Assembly: GCA_958296015.1 (NCBI GenBank)
Contig: CATQIH010000001.1
Coordinates: 1 to 64,000, forward strand
Length of the DNA: 64,000 nt
Direction of reading: 5' to 3'
Source of the DNA: Cyclobacteriaceae bacterium
GTDB lineage: Bacteria; Bacteroidota; Bacteroidia; Cytophagales; Cyclobacteriaceae
Made by a program: the position numbers and the translations under genes. Below, in pieces: positions 27,932 to 36,526 of the stretch. The notes beneath the pieces were generated by a model. The model was not told where the DNA came from, ran no database searches, and saw nothing but the letters and a program-made list of their open reading frames with translations. Positions within the stretch are counted from its first letter, which is position 1. Each line of letters starts with the position of its first letter.

Positions 27932-29245
27932 TTAAAAAACCTTTTTGATAGTCTGAAGCCCTACACCCAATGTCTCTCTGGCCAGTTTGTCCAGTTGCTG
28001 TTCTTCTCCGCTGAAATGAAAAGTTCTGTGGAAGTGGGTTATTTGTTGTCCTGGCTTTAAAAAAGCTGCCGGAGAGGAGCTTTCTATCTCAAAAAAAGGC
28101 CCCATCTGGCTACCGTCTTCCAGCGGCCCATCGTTGTAAGCATTCAGCACATCACCCTGGAAAGGTTGCTGCTGCTGCTCCCACCGCTGGTTGACGTAGC
28201 GTTCACCTTCGGAGAAAGTATACTGCACCAGGGTGAGCACCTGGTTGGCCTCATCGTAGCTGCCTGCTATTCCTTTGGCCCTCTGCGAAGTAAGCCCAAG
28301 TTTGCCCCGCTCTTTCCCATCCACTTTAAAATAGATAACCCCCTCTTCTTTAAGCCTGTCGGGTGGAATTTGCCCGAAATAATCCGTAGTAGCTACAGGT
28401 CCCAGCCTGGAGGCATCTCCCTGCTGATAAGGGATCACCACTGTAGCCGTGGCAGAAGGCCGGAACATGCCCAGTATCCAAATGCAAATGGCACCGGTAT
28501 CTTCTGTCCAGGCACTGTCACCTTGGTTGGTGATGCTGTTTTTACTTTCGTAGCCTACAAAGGACACTCCCTGCGGCAATTTCGTGTCCAGTAGTTGTGC
28601 TGATTGTTTTGCAGAAAGCAACGTAATGGTCCGATCGGCCAGCAGATGAAATGTGTGACCGGCATAGTTCTTTAGCTGCATCTCTTTTTGCAGATGTATG
28701 GCTTGGGCATCCTGGCCCACCGGTTGGAAAGGTTCGGTATCTATGGCTGGCGGAGTGTACCAGTGGTCATATACCATCTCTGCACCCGGTTCAAAGAAGA
28801 CAGAATACTGGCCGCCCTCCGGGCCTATCCAGAAGCGGTCTTCCCCGCCATAACCATTCATGTGAGGCACTTTTTTGTTGGAAGCCAGCAATTGATAATT
28901 AACCCATCCGTAACTTAACCCCTCCATTCCTTTTGCTGTACTGGTAAACACTTTGGCTTGGTATTTAGGAGAGACGATTACGCCTGCCTGCCGGTCTTCA
29001 CTCCACAATGTTACTAACTGTGGGTCCTGTTTATGAAGAAAGTGTGCGTCGTAGCCAAAAGCACCCTCATTGAAAGAGGAATCAGCGTCATGCCGAGCAT
29101 CTTCATGCCGAGCATCTTCATGCCGAGCATCTTCACGCCGAGCATCTTCATGCCGAGCATCTTCATGCTGACTGGTTGGGTTGGTGGAACATGTCATAAG
29201 CGTCATCAGTAGATTTTGAAGTAGTAGCATCAACAGGTGCTTCAT
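27932..29245 (-). CDS. DUF6786-like lipoprotein with an N-terminal EDARH repeat
   Basis: The 437-residue protein has a lipoprotein-type signal (LMTLMTCS, Cys19). It is followed by five copies of the pentapeptide EDARH/R (about 27-51), then a globular beta-rich domain with conserved-looking motifs MNGYGGEDRFWIGPEGGQYSVFFEPG, ICIWILGMFRPSATATVVIPY and FFEIESSSPAAFLKPGQ. These match my recollection of the DUF6786 family, which is found in Bacteroidetes glycan loci and has a fold reminiscent of sugar-mutarotase-like proteins; that match is tentative. It ends 6 bp after the fucose isomerase stop, so the two are surely co-transcribed. The charged repeat probably forms a flexible linker between the lipid anchor and the domain. 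Confidence 0.6.
   Translation of the reverse strand: MKHLLMLLLQNLLMTLMTCSTNPTSQHEDARHEDARREDARHEDARHEDARHDADSSFNEGAFGYDAHFLHKQDPQLVTLWSEDRQAGVIVSPKYQAKVFTSTAKGMEGLSYGWVNYQLLASNKKVPHMNGYGGEDRFWIGPEGGQYSVFFEPGAEMVYDHWYTPPAIDTEPFQPVGQDAQAIHLQKEMQLKNYAGHTFHLLADRTITLLSAKQSAQLLDTKLPQGVSFVGYESKNSITNQGDSAWTEDTGAICIWILGMFRPSATATVVIPYQQGDASRLGPVATTDYFGQIPPDRLKEEGVIYFKVDGKERGKLGLTSQRAKGIAGSYDEANQVLTLVQYTFSEGERYVNQRWEQQQQPFQGDVLNAYNDGPLEDGSQMGPFFEIESSSPAAFLKPGQQITHFHRTFHFSGEEQQLDKLARETLGVGLQTIKKVF
29089..29163. repeat. Five tandem copies of a 15-bp in-frame repeat
   Basis: The unit CATGCCGAGCATCTT occurs five times head to tail (the fourth has CAC for CAT), inside the 5' end of the DUF6786-like gene, coding for EDARH. 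The near identity of units suggests recent slippage. Copy number can change without shifting the frame. Confidence 0.93.
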
Positions 29246-29251
29246 TTCGTG

Positions 29252-30958
29252 TTATTTTATCCGCTTTAATTTCTTGGTGGCACTTTCCCCACCGTTGAGC
29301 AAGTATAGCAAAGGCAGCGGACGATCTACGCCTTCTATAAACTCAGGCCGGGCCTGCCAGGGTGTCAGCGATAGTACGTTGGTAAAATCCATCCAGTATT
29401 GCAGGCGGGCAGGCTTCAGGTTCCAAGTCATATGAAGATGGTTGGCCGGGGCATACTGTTTGTATTCCATCATAGAAGCATAACGGGGTACGACAAACGA
29501 ATGCGGCCAGGTAGGATTGGCCGACTGGCAGATCGCCTGTGCCAGCGCGTCGGGCAGTTCAACGGTTTCCGCCTGATCCCAGATCATAGAGAACATACCC
29601 GACAAGCTGCTGTAGGCAAGCCTTGCTGCGATGCCTGCAATGCCTCCCGGAGAGATGAAGTGTACGGAGTTGCCCTGGTAAAAGAAGTAATCCACGGCTT
29701 TGGGAAAAGACAGCTTAGACATGATCTCCTGCTGGCTGGTGCCCGGCATGGCTGCCCAGTTGAAAGAAGCGGAGCCTGAATTGACCCCGTCTACAAAACC
29801 TTTTTGCAGCCAGGCTTCATCACCCTGCACCGATACGCCTGCTTTTTTGGCGAATGTCCGAATGTCTTCCGGTTCCCACACTTTACGGAAGTCCATAAAC
29901 AGTGGTGGATTGCCCCCCGATAGCCAGGTCATAAAGAGTTGTGTCAGCAGTGCCTGCACATCCGCTTCTGTGGCGAAAGGGATGACCGGTTTGGGTCCCT
30001 GATGGTCGAAGGTAGAATTAAAAAGCGACTCCATGATATCGGCCACCGGCAGGGGAATGCCTCTTGCATCAGAACCCCATTCCAACTGGCTCATAAAGCC
30101 TCCGCCTACCGCATCCAGGTCTTTCATCAGGTCGCGTACGATCAGGTACAGGGCCAGGCTTTGGTCTAATAGCTGGTGATCTTTTTCTTCGGGCAGTTCA
30201 ATGCTGTCTGCCTCTGTTTCCAGCCAGTGGCGCAGTGCGGCTACCTCCTGCTGGTCATACGACTTTTTCTGTAGCATATCTGCCAGCAGCTTCATATCCA
30301 GGCGGGTGATTTCCAGTCCAAACTGGTTGCGAGTTTCCAGCACATGCGGCAGGGCGGTTTCCATGCCCATAGAATCGTGTCCGAAGACCACCACCCTTTT
30401 GCCTTTAAGCCCCTGAAATGTTACTGCTGCATAACACCAATCGATAAGGGCCACAGCGGTAGCTTCGCTCATGTCGGGTTCGGAGCCTTCATCAGGCCAC
30501 TGGCCCACATTAATGTGCACCAATCCACCATATTGTGTGATGGCACCCGCCGTAGCATGGGTATACACCACACCGGGCCTGGAACCACTGTTGCCGGTGG
30601 TGAAGTTGATTGGGGTATTTTTGGGAAAATGGCTCAGCAGCGAAATCGTAGTCAACTGGGGAAAAGACCAGGTGTCGGGTGCACATACCAGGATATTCAC
30701 GCCTGCTTCTTTGAACTGACGGGCTACCTGGTCGGCCTGTGGTTCGGCATCTATGAGTATATCCGAATACACCACAGCTACGGCTGCCCCATCAGGTAGC
30801 ACAATTTGCCCGGCAATCCGGTCGGCTACCTTTCTGACAATATTCTGGCTTCTTTGCCTGCTGTCTTCATCGATGCGGGGATCGCAGGGTGCAAAAACAC
30901 CGATGACAGGCCGGCCGGTTCGAGGTTTTGTTTGTTTAGCTAGTTTTTGTGCTTGCAT
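29252..30958 (-). CDS. fucI: L-fucose isomerase family protein
   Basis: The 568-residue protein aligns by eye along the length of fucose isomerases (about 590 in E. coli). RPVIGVFAPCDPRIDEDSRQR lies at the start, VVVFGHDSMGMETALPHVLETRNQFGLEI in the middle domain, and then the metal-site residues: the Glu of PFATEADVQALLTQLF, the Asp of LFMDFRKVW and the His of NHLHMTW. Further family marks are VNSGSASFNW and SANPTWPHSFVVPRYASM. The enzyme converts L-fucose to L-fuculose, and D-arabinose in some members, with Mn2+ in the cytoplasm. It has no signal peptide. The sequence is divergent, so a related aldose may be the true substrate. A matching fucose-type permease lies at 19391-20717, but no fuculokinase or aldolase is in the window. 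Confidence 0.85.
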   Translation of the reverse strand: MQAQKLAKQTKPRTGRPVIGVFAPCDPRIDEDSRQRSQNIVRKVADRIAGQIVLPDGAAVAVVYSDILIDAEPQADQVARQFKEAGVNILVCAPDTWSFPQLTTISLLSHFPKNTPINFTTGNSGSRPGVVYTHATAGAITQYGGLVHINVGQWPDEGSEPDMSEATAVALIDWCYAAVTFQGLKGKRVVVFGHDSMGMETALPHVLETRNQFGLEITRLDMKLLADMLQKKSYDQQEVAALRHWLETEADSIELPEEKDHQLLDQSLALYLIVRDLMKDLDAVGGGFMSQLEWGSDARGIPLPVADIMESLFNSTFDHQGPKPVIPFATEADVQALLTQLFMTWLSGGNPPLFMDFRKVWEPEDIRTFAKKAGVSVQGDEAWLQKGFVDGVNSGSASFNWAAMPGTSQQEIMSKLSFPKAVDYFFYQGNSVHFISPGGIAGIAARLAYSSLSGMFSMIWDQAETVELPDALAQAICQSANPTWPHSFVVPRYASMMEYKQYAPANHLHMTWNLKPARLQYWMDFTNVLSLTPWQARPEFIEGVDRPLPLLYLLNGGESATKKLKRIK

Positions 30959-31047
30959 GAAATATAAAATTATAAAATGAAAAAGGTAATATACTGCAAT
31001 AAATTCAGCATCATAGCGAACATTATTATTCTTTTAAAAGATTGCTT

Positions 31048-31287
31048 TCATGCTACTCTCAAATTATACTTTTGTAAGAGTTCTTCTTCCAAAAGATGTT
31101 TAAGCGAAAGATCAACTTGAGGTACCTCTTTCCATAAGATACCATCACCCATGTTTTCAAAGTTGTGCAATTGGACTTGACTGGCTGCCGATAATCCTGG
31201 TAACTGACCCATCGCTACAACTCGCTCATTGGGCTAGATTTTGGAGTAATAGACATCCACTTCGGCCAGTCCCGGCGGGGAACCGCT
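31048..31287 (-). pseudogene. Remnant of a small DUF2442-like protein gene
   Basis: The minus-strand frame reads SGSPPGLAEVDVYYSKI, then a TAG at 31234-31236, then NERVVAMGQLPGLSAASQVQ and further NFENMGDGILWKEVPQVDLS LKHLLEEELL before a TGA at 31048. The pattern of an L-x-A-x-x-x-Q-L-x-N-F-E-x-x-G-D-G-I-x-W core followed by V-D-L-S-x-x-x-L-L resembles DUF2442 proteins, often part of small two-gene modules with DUF4160. The in-frame stop and the lack of a start codon mark it as decayed. The rest of the 440-bp gap (30959-31398) shows no gene. Confidence 0.5.
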
Positions 31288-31398
31288 TCATCCCTGAGCA
31301 GCAAGGCTTGACAACGCTGGCGCACGTAAGATTTAACATAATTCTCTTATCCCTCTTCCAGGGTTATTCTTTCGCTTTCACTTATGACTGCTTGCGCT

Positions 31399-33249
31399 TT
31401 ACTTCTGCATCTGTTCCACCAATCTGTCGGCAGCTCTGACATCATAATCCTGATCCTGCGGACTATTGGTCACCAATGCTTTAATGGCAGCTTTGGCAGG
31501 AGCAATATCCTGAGGTTTCATATTTTCAAGCACATTCAGGGCCTGCAACCTTGCCATCTTGCTGTCATTGCTGAGTGCATCTTCCAGTGTAGCCAACGGC
31601 TGTTTCTTTTCTCCTAACTGGTATAGTGCTTCTGCCGCTGCAATACGAACGACTACTTCCTTATCTTTGAGCAGGGGCTCGAGGGCTTCTCTGGCCGGTG
31701 CTGCCTGTTTGCCCAGAATAGTGCAGCCTGTGGCTGCCCAGTACCGCACCGCCGGGTCTGAGGATTGTAGCTTTTTTATTATCTCATCCAGGTAGCTGAC
31801 CTCCCCGGCGGAAGCCATGTCTGCGGTTTCCATGATGTCTTTCAGGTGATACTGCCCGCTTCTGGCATAGTCATAAAGCGTGGTCTTTTTTGCAATTTCC
31901 CCGATCATGGCTTCGGGCAGAAAGCCTACATCTTTCACCTCAAACTCCCACTGCTGGTTGGCCTCTCTCATGCGGTTCATCACCTGCCGGTAAGCCTGAT
32001 CCTCTGCCAGGTTGTGGATGTTGTGCGGGTCAGCCGCCACATCATAAAGCTCCTCGGCGGGCTTTGTCTGCCAGAAAGCAGACTGTGCCTTATTGGTTTC
32101 TCCCTTACGGTAAGCATCTTCCCAGGAAGGCATAGAAGGTGCTCTCCACAAGTATTCCAGGTACTGCGCATAAATCCTGTGCGGCATATAGTTGCGGATG
32201 TAACGGTATTGTTTGTCTCTTACGGAACGTGACATATCTATGCGTTCGTCCATGCGGCCCCTGAAGGCAAAAGCATACTGCTGGGGAGAAGCTTGCTGTT
32301 TGCCTAAAAAAGCTTTTCCCTGCATGTATGCAGGAATATCAATACCAGCCAGGCTAAGAACGGTAGGGGCAAAATCTACAAAAGTCACCATTCTATCGGT
32401 GCGGCTGCCCGGCTTACCGGGTGCCAGTGATGCATACATGCTAGGAAAACGAATGATCAGGGGTATGTGCAAGCCAGACTCATACATAAACCTTTTGCTT
32501 CTGCCTAATGCGCCGCCATGATCACTGTAATAAAAAACGATGGTGCTATCAGCAAGACCGGCATCTTTTAGTTCTTGAAGCATCTCTCCTACTTTTTCAT
32601 CCATCATTTCTATTTTGTCGTAATACTGTGCCCAATCATGTTTCATGGCAGGGGTAGCCGGATGATATGGTGGAATAGGCACTTTTTCAGGATCATGATG
32701 CAGGCTGTCGTTAGGAATGGATGTATGCAGAGAGCTTTCGTGCGTAATGTTGGTGTTGAACACGGCGAAGAAAGGCTGCCCAGGCTTCCTATTCTTGTAG
32801 GTTGCCTTATAGCCAGACTCATCCCAGGCTTCGGGCTGGTCTGCTGTATTGTAATCTTTCTTGGCGTTGTTGGTGGTGTAATAACCGTTTTCTCTCAGGT
32901 ATTTGGGAAAGAACCGGATCAATTCATCAGGAATAGGATAGGTGCTGCGCATATGCTGTGTGCCCATAGCCGTAGGATATACTCCTGTGATCAGCGTAGA
33001 CCGGGCAGGCGCACATACCGGAGCGGTGGCGAAAGCGTTTTCATATAGTACGCCTTCTGTAGCCAGGTGATCCAGGTTTGGCGTAGTGGCAAACGCATCG
33101 CCATAGGCTCCTAGCAACGGACTATTATCTTCGCTGACGATCCACAGAATGTTGGGCCTTTTTACTATAGGCTGCGCCCTGCCACTTGTAAAGCAGGCAA
33201 GTAATAGCAGTATTATGAGATAATTTGAAGTGGTTGCACGCATGGTCAA
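31399..33249 (-). CDS. Secreted sulfatase, heparan N-sulfatase-like, with C-terminal HEAT-like repeats
   Basis: The 616-residue protein has a signal peptide (about 1-25) and the alkaline-phosphatase-type sulfatase fold. RPNILWIVSEDNSPLLGAYG opens the metal site, and PVCAPARSTLITG carries the CxPxR motif in which Cys79 would be oxidised to formylglycine. The overall pattern (TTPNLDHLATEGVLYENAF, YYSDHGGALGRSK) is closest to sulfamidase-like sulfatases. From about 490 onward there are HEAT-like repeats (DPAVRYWAATGCTILG, DKEVVVRIAAAEALYQLG, DSKMARLQALNVLENM), an extension seen in some bacterial sulfatases, perhaps for protein or glycan contact. It removes sulfate from glycans in the periplasm. 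It lies 70 bp downstream of the next sulfatase. Confidence 0.9.
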   Translation of the reverse strand: MTMRATTSNYLIILLLLACFTSGRAQPIVKRPNILWIVSEDNSPLLGAYGDAFATTPNLDHLATEGVLYENAFATAPVCAPARSTLITGVYPTAMGTQHMRSTYPIPDELIRFFPKYLRENGYYTTNNAKKDYNTADQPEAWDESGYKATYKNRKPGQPFFAVFNTNITHESSLHTSIPNDSLHHDPEKVPIPPYHPATPAMKHDWAQYYDKIEMMDEKVGEMLQELKDAGLADSTIVFYYSDHGGALGRSKRFMYESGLHIPLIIRFPSMYASLAPGKPGSRTDRMVTFVDFAPTVLSLAGIDIPAYMQGKAFLGKQQASPQQYAFAFRGRMDERIDMSRSVRDKQYRYIRNYMPHRIYAQYLEYLWRAPSMPSWEDAYRKGETNKAQSAFWQTKPAEELYDVAADPHNIHNLAEDQAYRQVMNRMREANQQWEFEVKDVGFLPEAMIGEIAKKTTLYDYARSGQYHLKDIMETADMASAGEVSYLDEIIKKLQSSDPAVRYWAATGCTILGKQAAPAREALEPLLKDKEVVVRIAAAEALYQLGEKKQPLATLEDALSNDSKMARLQALNVLENMKPQDIAPAKAAIKALVTNSPQDQDYDVRAADRLVEQMQK

Positions 33250-33319
33250 TTGATTGGTTCGTTTAATAGAGTATCTAATGGTTTTAAAAGCAGTCGGTAA
33301 GCATATAAAAACGGCTTGT

Positions 33320-34726
33320 TTATTGTTTTTCCTGGTCGGCTAGCTGGTCGGCTCCCACCACCAAATCTGCCTGATGCTTTTTTACGTACGCGTTGATTTG
33401 CTCAATGATTTCAGGATGATCCTGAGCCACATCGTATTGCTCCGAGGGGTCTTCATTCAGGTTATACAGCAAAGGAGTACCATGTATTTCTTTTTCACCA
33501 AACATACCATACTCTCCTTCGGTGATATAGTGAGCCTTGTAGTCTCCCAGCCGGGCGGCATAGAGTGTAGGGCCGCGGTAGTAAAATATTCCTTCCCGCG
33601 GACTGGGTTCATTACGCAGCAAAGTACCACTGAGATCTACCCCATCCATCACCCGATCATCAGGAATGGGTACACCTGCCATCGCACTAAAGGTAGTGAA
33701 TAAATCCATAGTAGTGCCCAAGTCAATGACCACCGAGGGCTTGATACCGGCAAGTGACCAGAAGATGCACGGCTCCCGCATCCCCCCTTCCCAGGTTGTG
33801 CCTTTTCCGGCTTTTAGCAGTCCGGCACTGCCCCCATATTTTTTGAAGGATAGCCAGGGACCGTTATCAGAGGTAAAAACGACGATCGTGTTATTGGCCA
33901 ATCCCTGCTCTTTGAGCGTAGCAAGAAGCTGACCTACGCCATCATCTATTTCCTGCACCACATCACCATATACCCCCCGCTTGCTGGTATGCTGAAAATC
34001 TTTGGAAGCAAACAGCGGGATGTGTGGCAGGTTGTGCGCCAGGTAGACAAAGAAGGGGCGATCTTTATGCTTTTTGATAAAGTGAATAGCCTCTTCTGTG
34101 TAGCGTTTGGTAATCGTATACTGATTGGCAGGCCGTTCTATAATGGTTGTATCGCGCATGAGCGGCACATTGAAATCTTTTGGTGTCAGGGCATCTGCCA
34201 GCTCCAGGTAGCTTTTGTCGGTTACCTTATCCATATCATTGGAGTAGGGAATGCCAAAATACCTATCAAATCCATTGTTGGTAGGCAGGTATTGGGGCCG
34301 GTGCCCCAGGTGCCATTTGCCGATAGCCGCAGTGGCATAGCCTGCCTTTTTGAGTTGCTCAGCCAGCGTGATTTCACTAGCAGGCAAGCCATGCAGCGAA
34401 TTGGGAAAGAGCACCCTGACTTTGTCGCTGCACATGCCGCTTCTTACTGGCAATCGCCCGGTAAGCAGTGCTGCCCGGCTGGGCGTGCAGACGCTGGCAC
34501 CCACATAAAAGTTGGTCCACTTCTGTCCTTCACGGGCCATCTGGTCTAAGTGTGGCGTCTTGATGGTAGGATGCCCATATATGCCCAGGTCACCGTACCC
34601 CATATCGTCGGCAAAGATGATGACAAAGTTGGGGGGTTGCTCCTTGTTTTGTGCTACTGCCGTATGCAAGGTTAGCGTGAAAGTGAAGACCAGGATGAGG
34701 TACATTGTAAGTTGCATAGCTTCCAT
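33320..34726 (-). CDS. Secreted arylsulfatase A-like sulfatase
   Basis: The 468-residue protein has a signal peptide; translation could also start at Met4 or Met8, which give a tighter leader. The canonical S1 sulfatase residues are clear: NFVIIFADDMGYGDLGIYGH (metal Asp pair), VCTPSRAALLTGRLPVRSG with Cys80 as the formylglycine precursor, AIGKWHLGH, and VVFTSDNGPW. The C-terminal YRGPTLYAARLGDYKAHYIT segment is typical of arylsulfatase A and N-acetylgalactosamine-6-sulfatase relatives. It desulfates sugar residues in the periplasm. No formylglycine-generating enzyme is encoded in the window. Confidence 0.92.
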   Translation of the reverse strand: MEAMQLTMYLILVFTFTLTLHTAVAQNKEQPPNFVIIFADDMGYGDLGIYGHPTIKTPHLDQMAREGQKWTNFYVGASVCTPSRAALLTGRLPVRSGMCSDKVRVLFPNSLHGLPASEITLAEQLKKAGYATAAIGKWHLGHRPQYLPTNNGFDRYFGIPYSNDMDKVTDKSYLELADALTPKDFNVPLMRDTTIIERPANQYTITKRYTEEAIHFIKKHKDRPFFVYLAHNLPHIPLFASKDFQHTSKRGVYGDVVQEIDDGVGQLLATLKEQGLANNTIVVFTSDNGPWLSFKKYGGSAGLLKAGKGTTWEGGMREPCIFWSLAGIKPSVVIDLGTTMDLFTTFSAMAGVPIPDDRVMDGVDLSGTLLRNEPSPREGIFYYRGPTLYAARLGDYKAHYITEGEYGMFGEKEIHGTPLLYNLNEDPSEQYDVAQDHPEIIEQINAYVKKHQADLVVGADQLADQEKQ

Positions 34727-34848
34727 TAGGTTGAGTAAAAACGAATATACTCATTTAGTTTTTATGATTAAAAAATCTCTTTACAGAAACAAGCTTTCTC
34801 AAAAGTTCAGGATAAGTTTAAACAAGCTACTCCCAAAGTCTTATAATA

Positions 34849-36354
34849 TTATACAGTGCTCAGTTTTTCTTTGACCCAGCTATTGAAGTTATAATATTTA
34901 AGTACCTGCTTTTCATATTTATCCTGTTCAATAGCCCGGATATCTTTCTCCATCATTTTCCATGTACATTGAGATTTGGATATACTTTTTCTTTTTAAAT
35001 CCAGCTTGATGACTTTCAAAATCAAGGTCTCTACTTTCAGGTGTTTGCCACTTTTTCTCAAAGCTCTTTTGTAAGACCTTATTTCATAATCCAGATAGCT
35101 CATATTATCCAGTTCGTAATGGATAAGAAGGTGCAAAAGCCTGGAGGCTTTATAAATAGGAGTATCTACATTGATTCCACCCAGTGTTGTCACAACCTGT
35201 ACATGCTTGTTGGCATGACGAAAGTCTTTGATCAAAAAGAGCGTTAGGCTTACATAAAATAGCAATTCCACAAGGCTTTCATAACTGCCAAAGCTTGTCT
35301 TCTTTAATAGTATGGCCGGTATCGTATCTGCCAGTTGCCGGGCTTCTTGTAGCTCACGCTGATGGATCAACACCACCAACTGGTAAATGTACAGTACCTG
35401 CCTGGCTGTTGTTTGAAAATATTCCTGTTGTGGTTGTTCCAAAAGCTGCGCTATCTTGTCGATAAAGTAGGGCATTTCATCATAGTAACTGATCGTTCTC
35501 AGGCTATCCAGAATGCCTTCCAGCGCAGAGAGGTAGTCATACGGAGAAAATCTTCCCATAGATTCATTGCTCCCAAACAAGCTATTTAGTTCTTTGAACG
35601 ATTTTAAGGAAGACCGATAGTCACCGATGTTGATAAAAAAGAATGATTGGAATAACAAATGCAGTTTTTCAGACTCGAAGCTGTGCTGCGATCCTCTTGT
35701 GGCCAAGCTGAGTTCACTGATCAGCAAATCGTTGAGCTTTGTTTTGTCTCTATCCGATAAAGACTTCCCTGAAAACGTCAGTCTGTATTTCAGCAACTCA
35801 AGCAGCGAGTGATGCTCCTGAATCTGGTGCAAAAGTCGCAGCGTGCTTTTTGACTTCATTTGTGCATTCACCAGTTCCTGTTCTGATATATCAGAAAAAC
35901 CTGATGCTGACCAGTAGTTGAGTTCAAGTCGGCATGTCTGATAATGCATGATATTATCCTGTAGCCCTGCTGATAGCTTTTGTGCTTTTTTAAGTTCTTT
36001 GTGTCCTTCTTGCCATAAAGAACGCTCGGAAAGCACTTTGGACCTCATCAGACTATGGTATTGCTGAAACCACGGGTCATGCGAGGCCCTGATCTGTACC
36101 AGCGAATCTGTGACCACCCGCAATAAATACTGGGCGGTATTTTCAAAAGACTTGCCGTGGTATTTTAGCCTGAACTGAGATTTGATCGCTTCCGCTCCCT
36201 GATCCAATGAAGCTTTATTGATGATATTGAACAAGACAAGGTAATCCTTGTCGCCAGATTGCTTTTTACAGTAGAGCTTGAAGTTTCTTTTTTCTGAACC
36301 GGACAAAGTTTTAATTAATTGAATGAGTTCCTGTGTCACCATATGGCTGTTCAC
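34849..36354 (-). CDS. Cytoplasmic helical-repeat protein of unknown function (EKRNFKLY family)
   Basis: The 501-residue protein has no signal peptide and is almost wholly alpha-helical. Its N-terminus, LIQLIKTLSGSEKRNFKLYC KK, resembles a Bacteroidetes-specific family of about 500 residues with a similar opening (K/S-x-S-x-x-E-K-R-x-F-K-L-Y); to my knowledge no function is established. The body has TPR-like helix pairs, such as ALEGILDSLRTISYYDEMPYFIDKIAQLL. It is divergently arranged with the ribokinase gene across 172 bp, and this placement would suit a regulator of the ribosyl locus, though no DNA-binding motif is visible. It starts at an ATG with alternatives four codons later. Confidence 0.6.
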   Translation of the reverse strand: MNSHMVTQELIQLIKTLSGSEKRNFKLYCKKQSGDKDYLVLFNIINKASLDQGAEAIKSQFRLKYHGKSFENTAQYLLRVVTDSLVQIRASHDPWFQQYHSLMRSKVLSERSLWQEGHKELKKAQKLSAGLQDNIMHYQTCRLELNYWSASGFSDISEQELVNAQMKSKSTLRLLHQIQEHHSLLELLKYRLTFSGKSLSDRDKTKLNDLLISELSLATRGSQHSFESEKLHLLFQSFFFINIGDYRSSLKSFKELNSLFGSNESMGRFSPYDYLSALEGILDSLRTISYYDEMPYFIDKIAQLLEQPQQEYFQTTARQVLYIYQLVVLIHQRELQEARQLADTIPAILLKKTSFGSYESLVELLFYVSLTLFLIKDFRHANKHVQVVTTLGGINVDTPIYKASRLLHLLIHYELDNMSYLDYEIRSYKRALRKSGKHLKVETLILKVIKLDLKRKSISKSQCTWKMMEKDIRAIEQDKYEKQVLKYYNFNSWVKEKLSTV

Positions 36355-36526
36355 GATTATGTAAAATCAACTACTAATCTTTATAAAAATTCTATTCTTA
36401 GCAAGATTAAGGGGGTTAATTTTATATACATTCAAATCATGATTCATAAATATGAAGAAAGTTGGTCATTTTTGTGCAGGGAGTTGCTATACATTAGAAT
36501 GAAATATTTGGCAAAACAAAAAATAT

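Noticed and set aside
29089-29163. Possible CRISPR-like array
   Set aside because: The 15-bp units are directly adjacent with no spacers, keep the reading frame and code EDARH, so this is a coding minisatellite.
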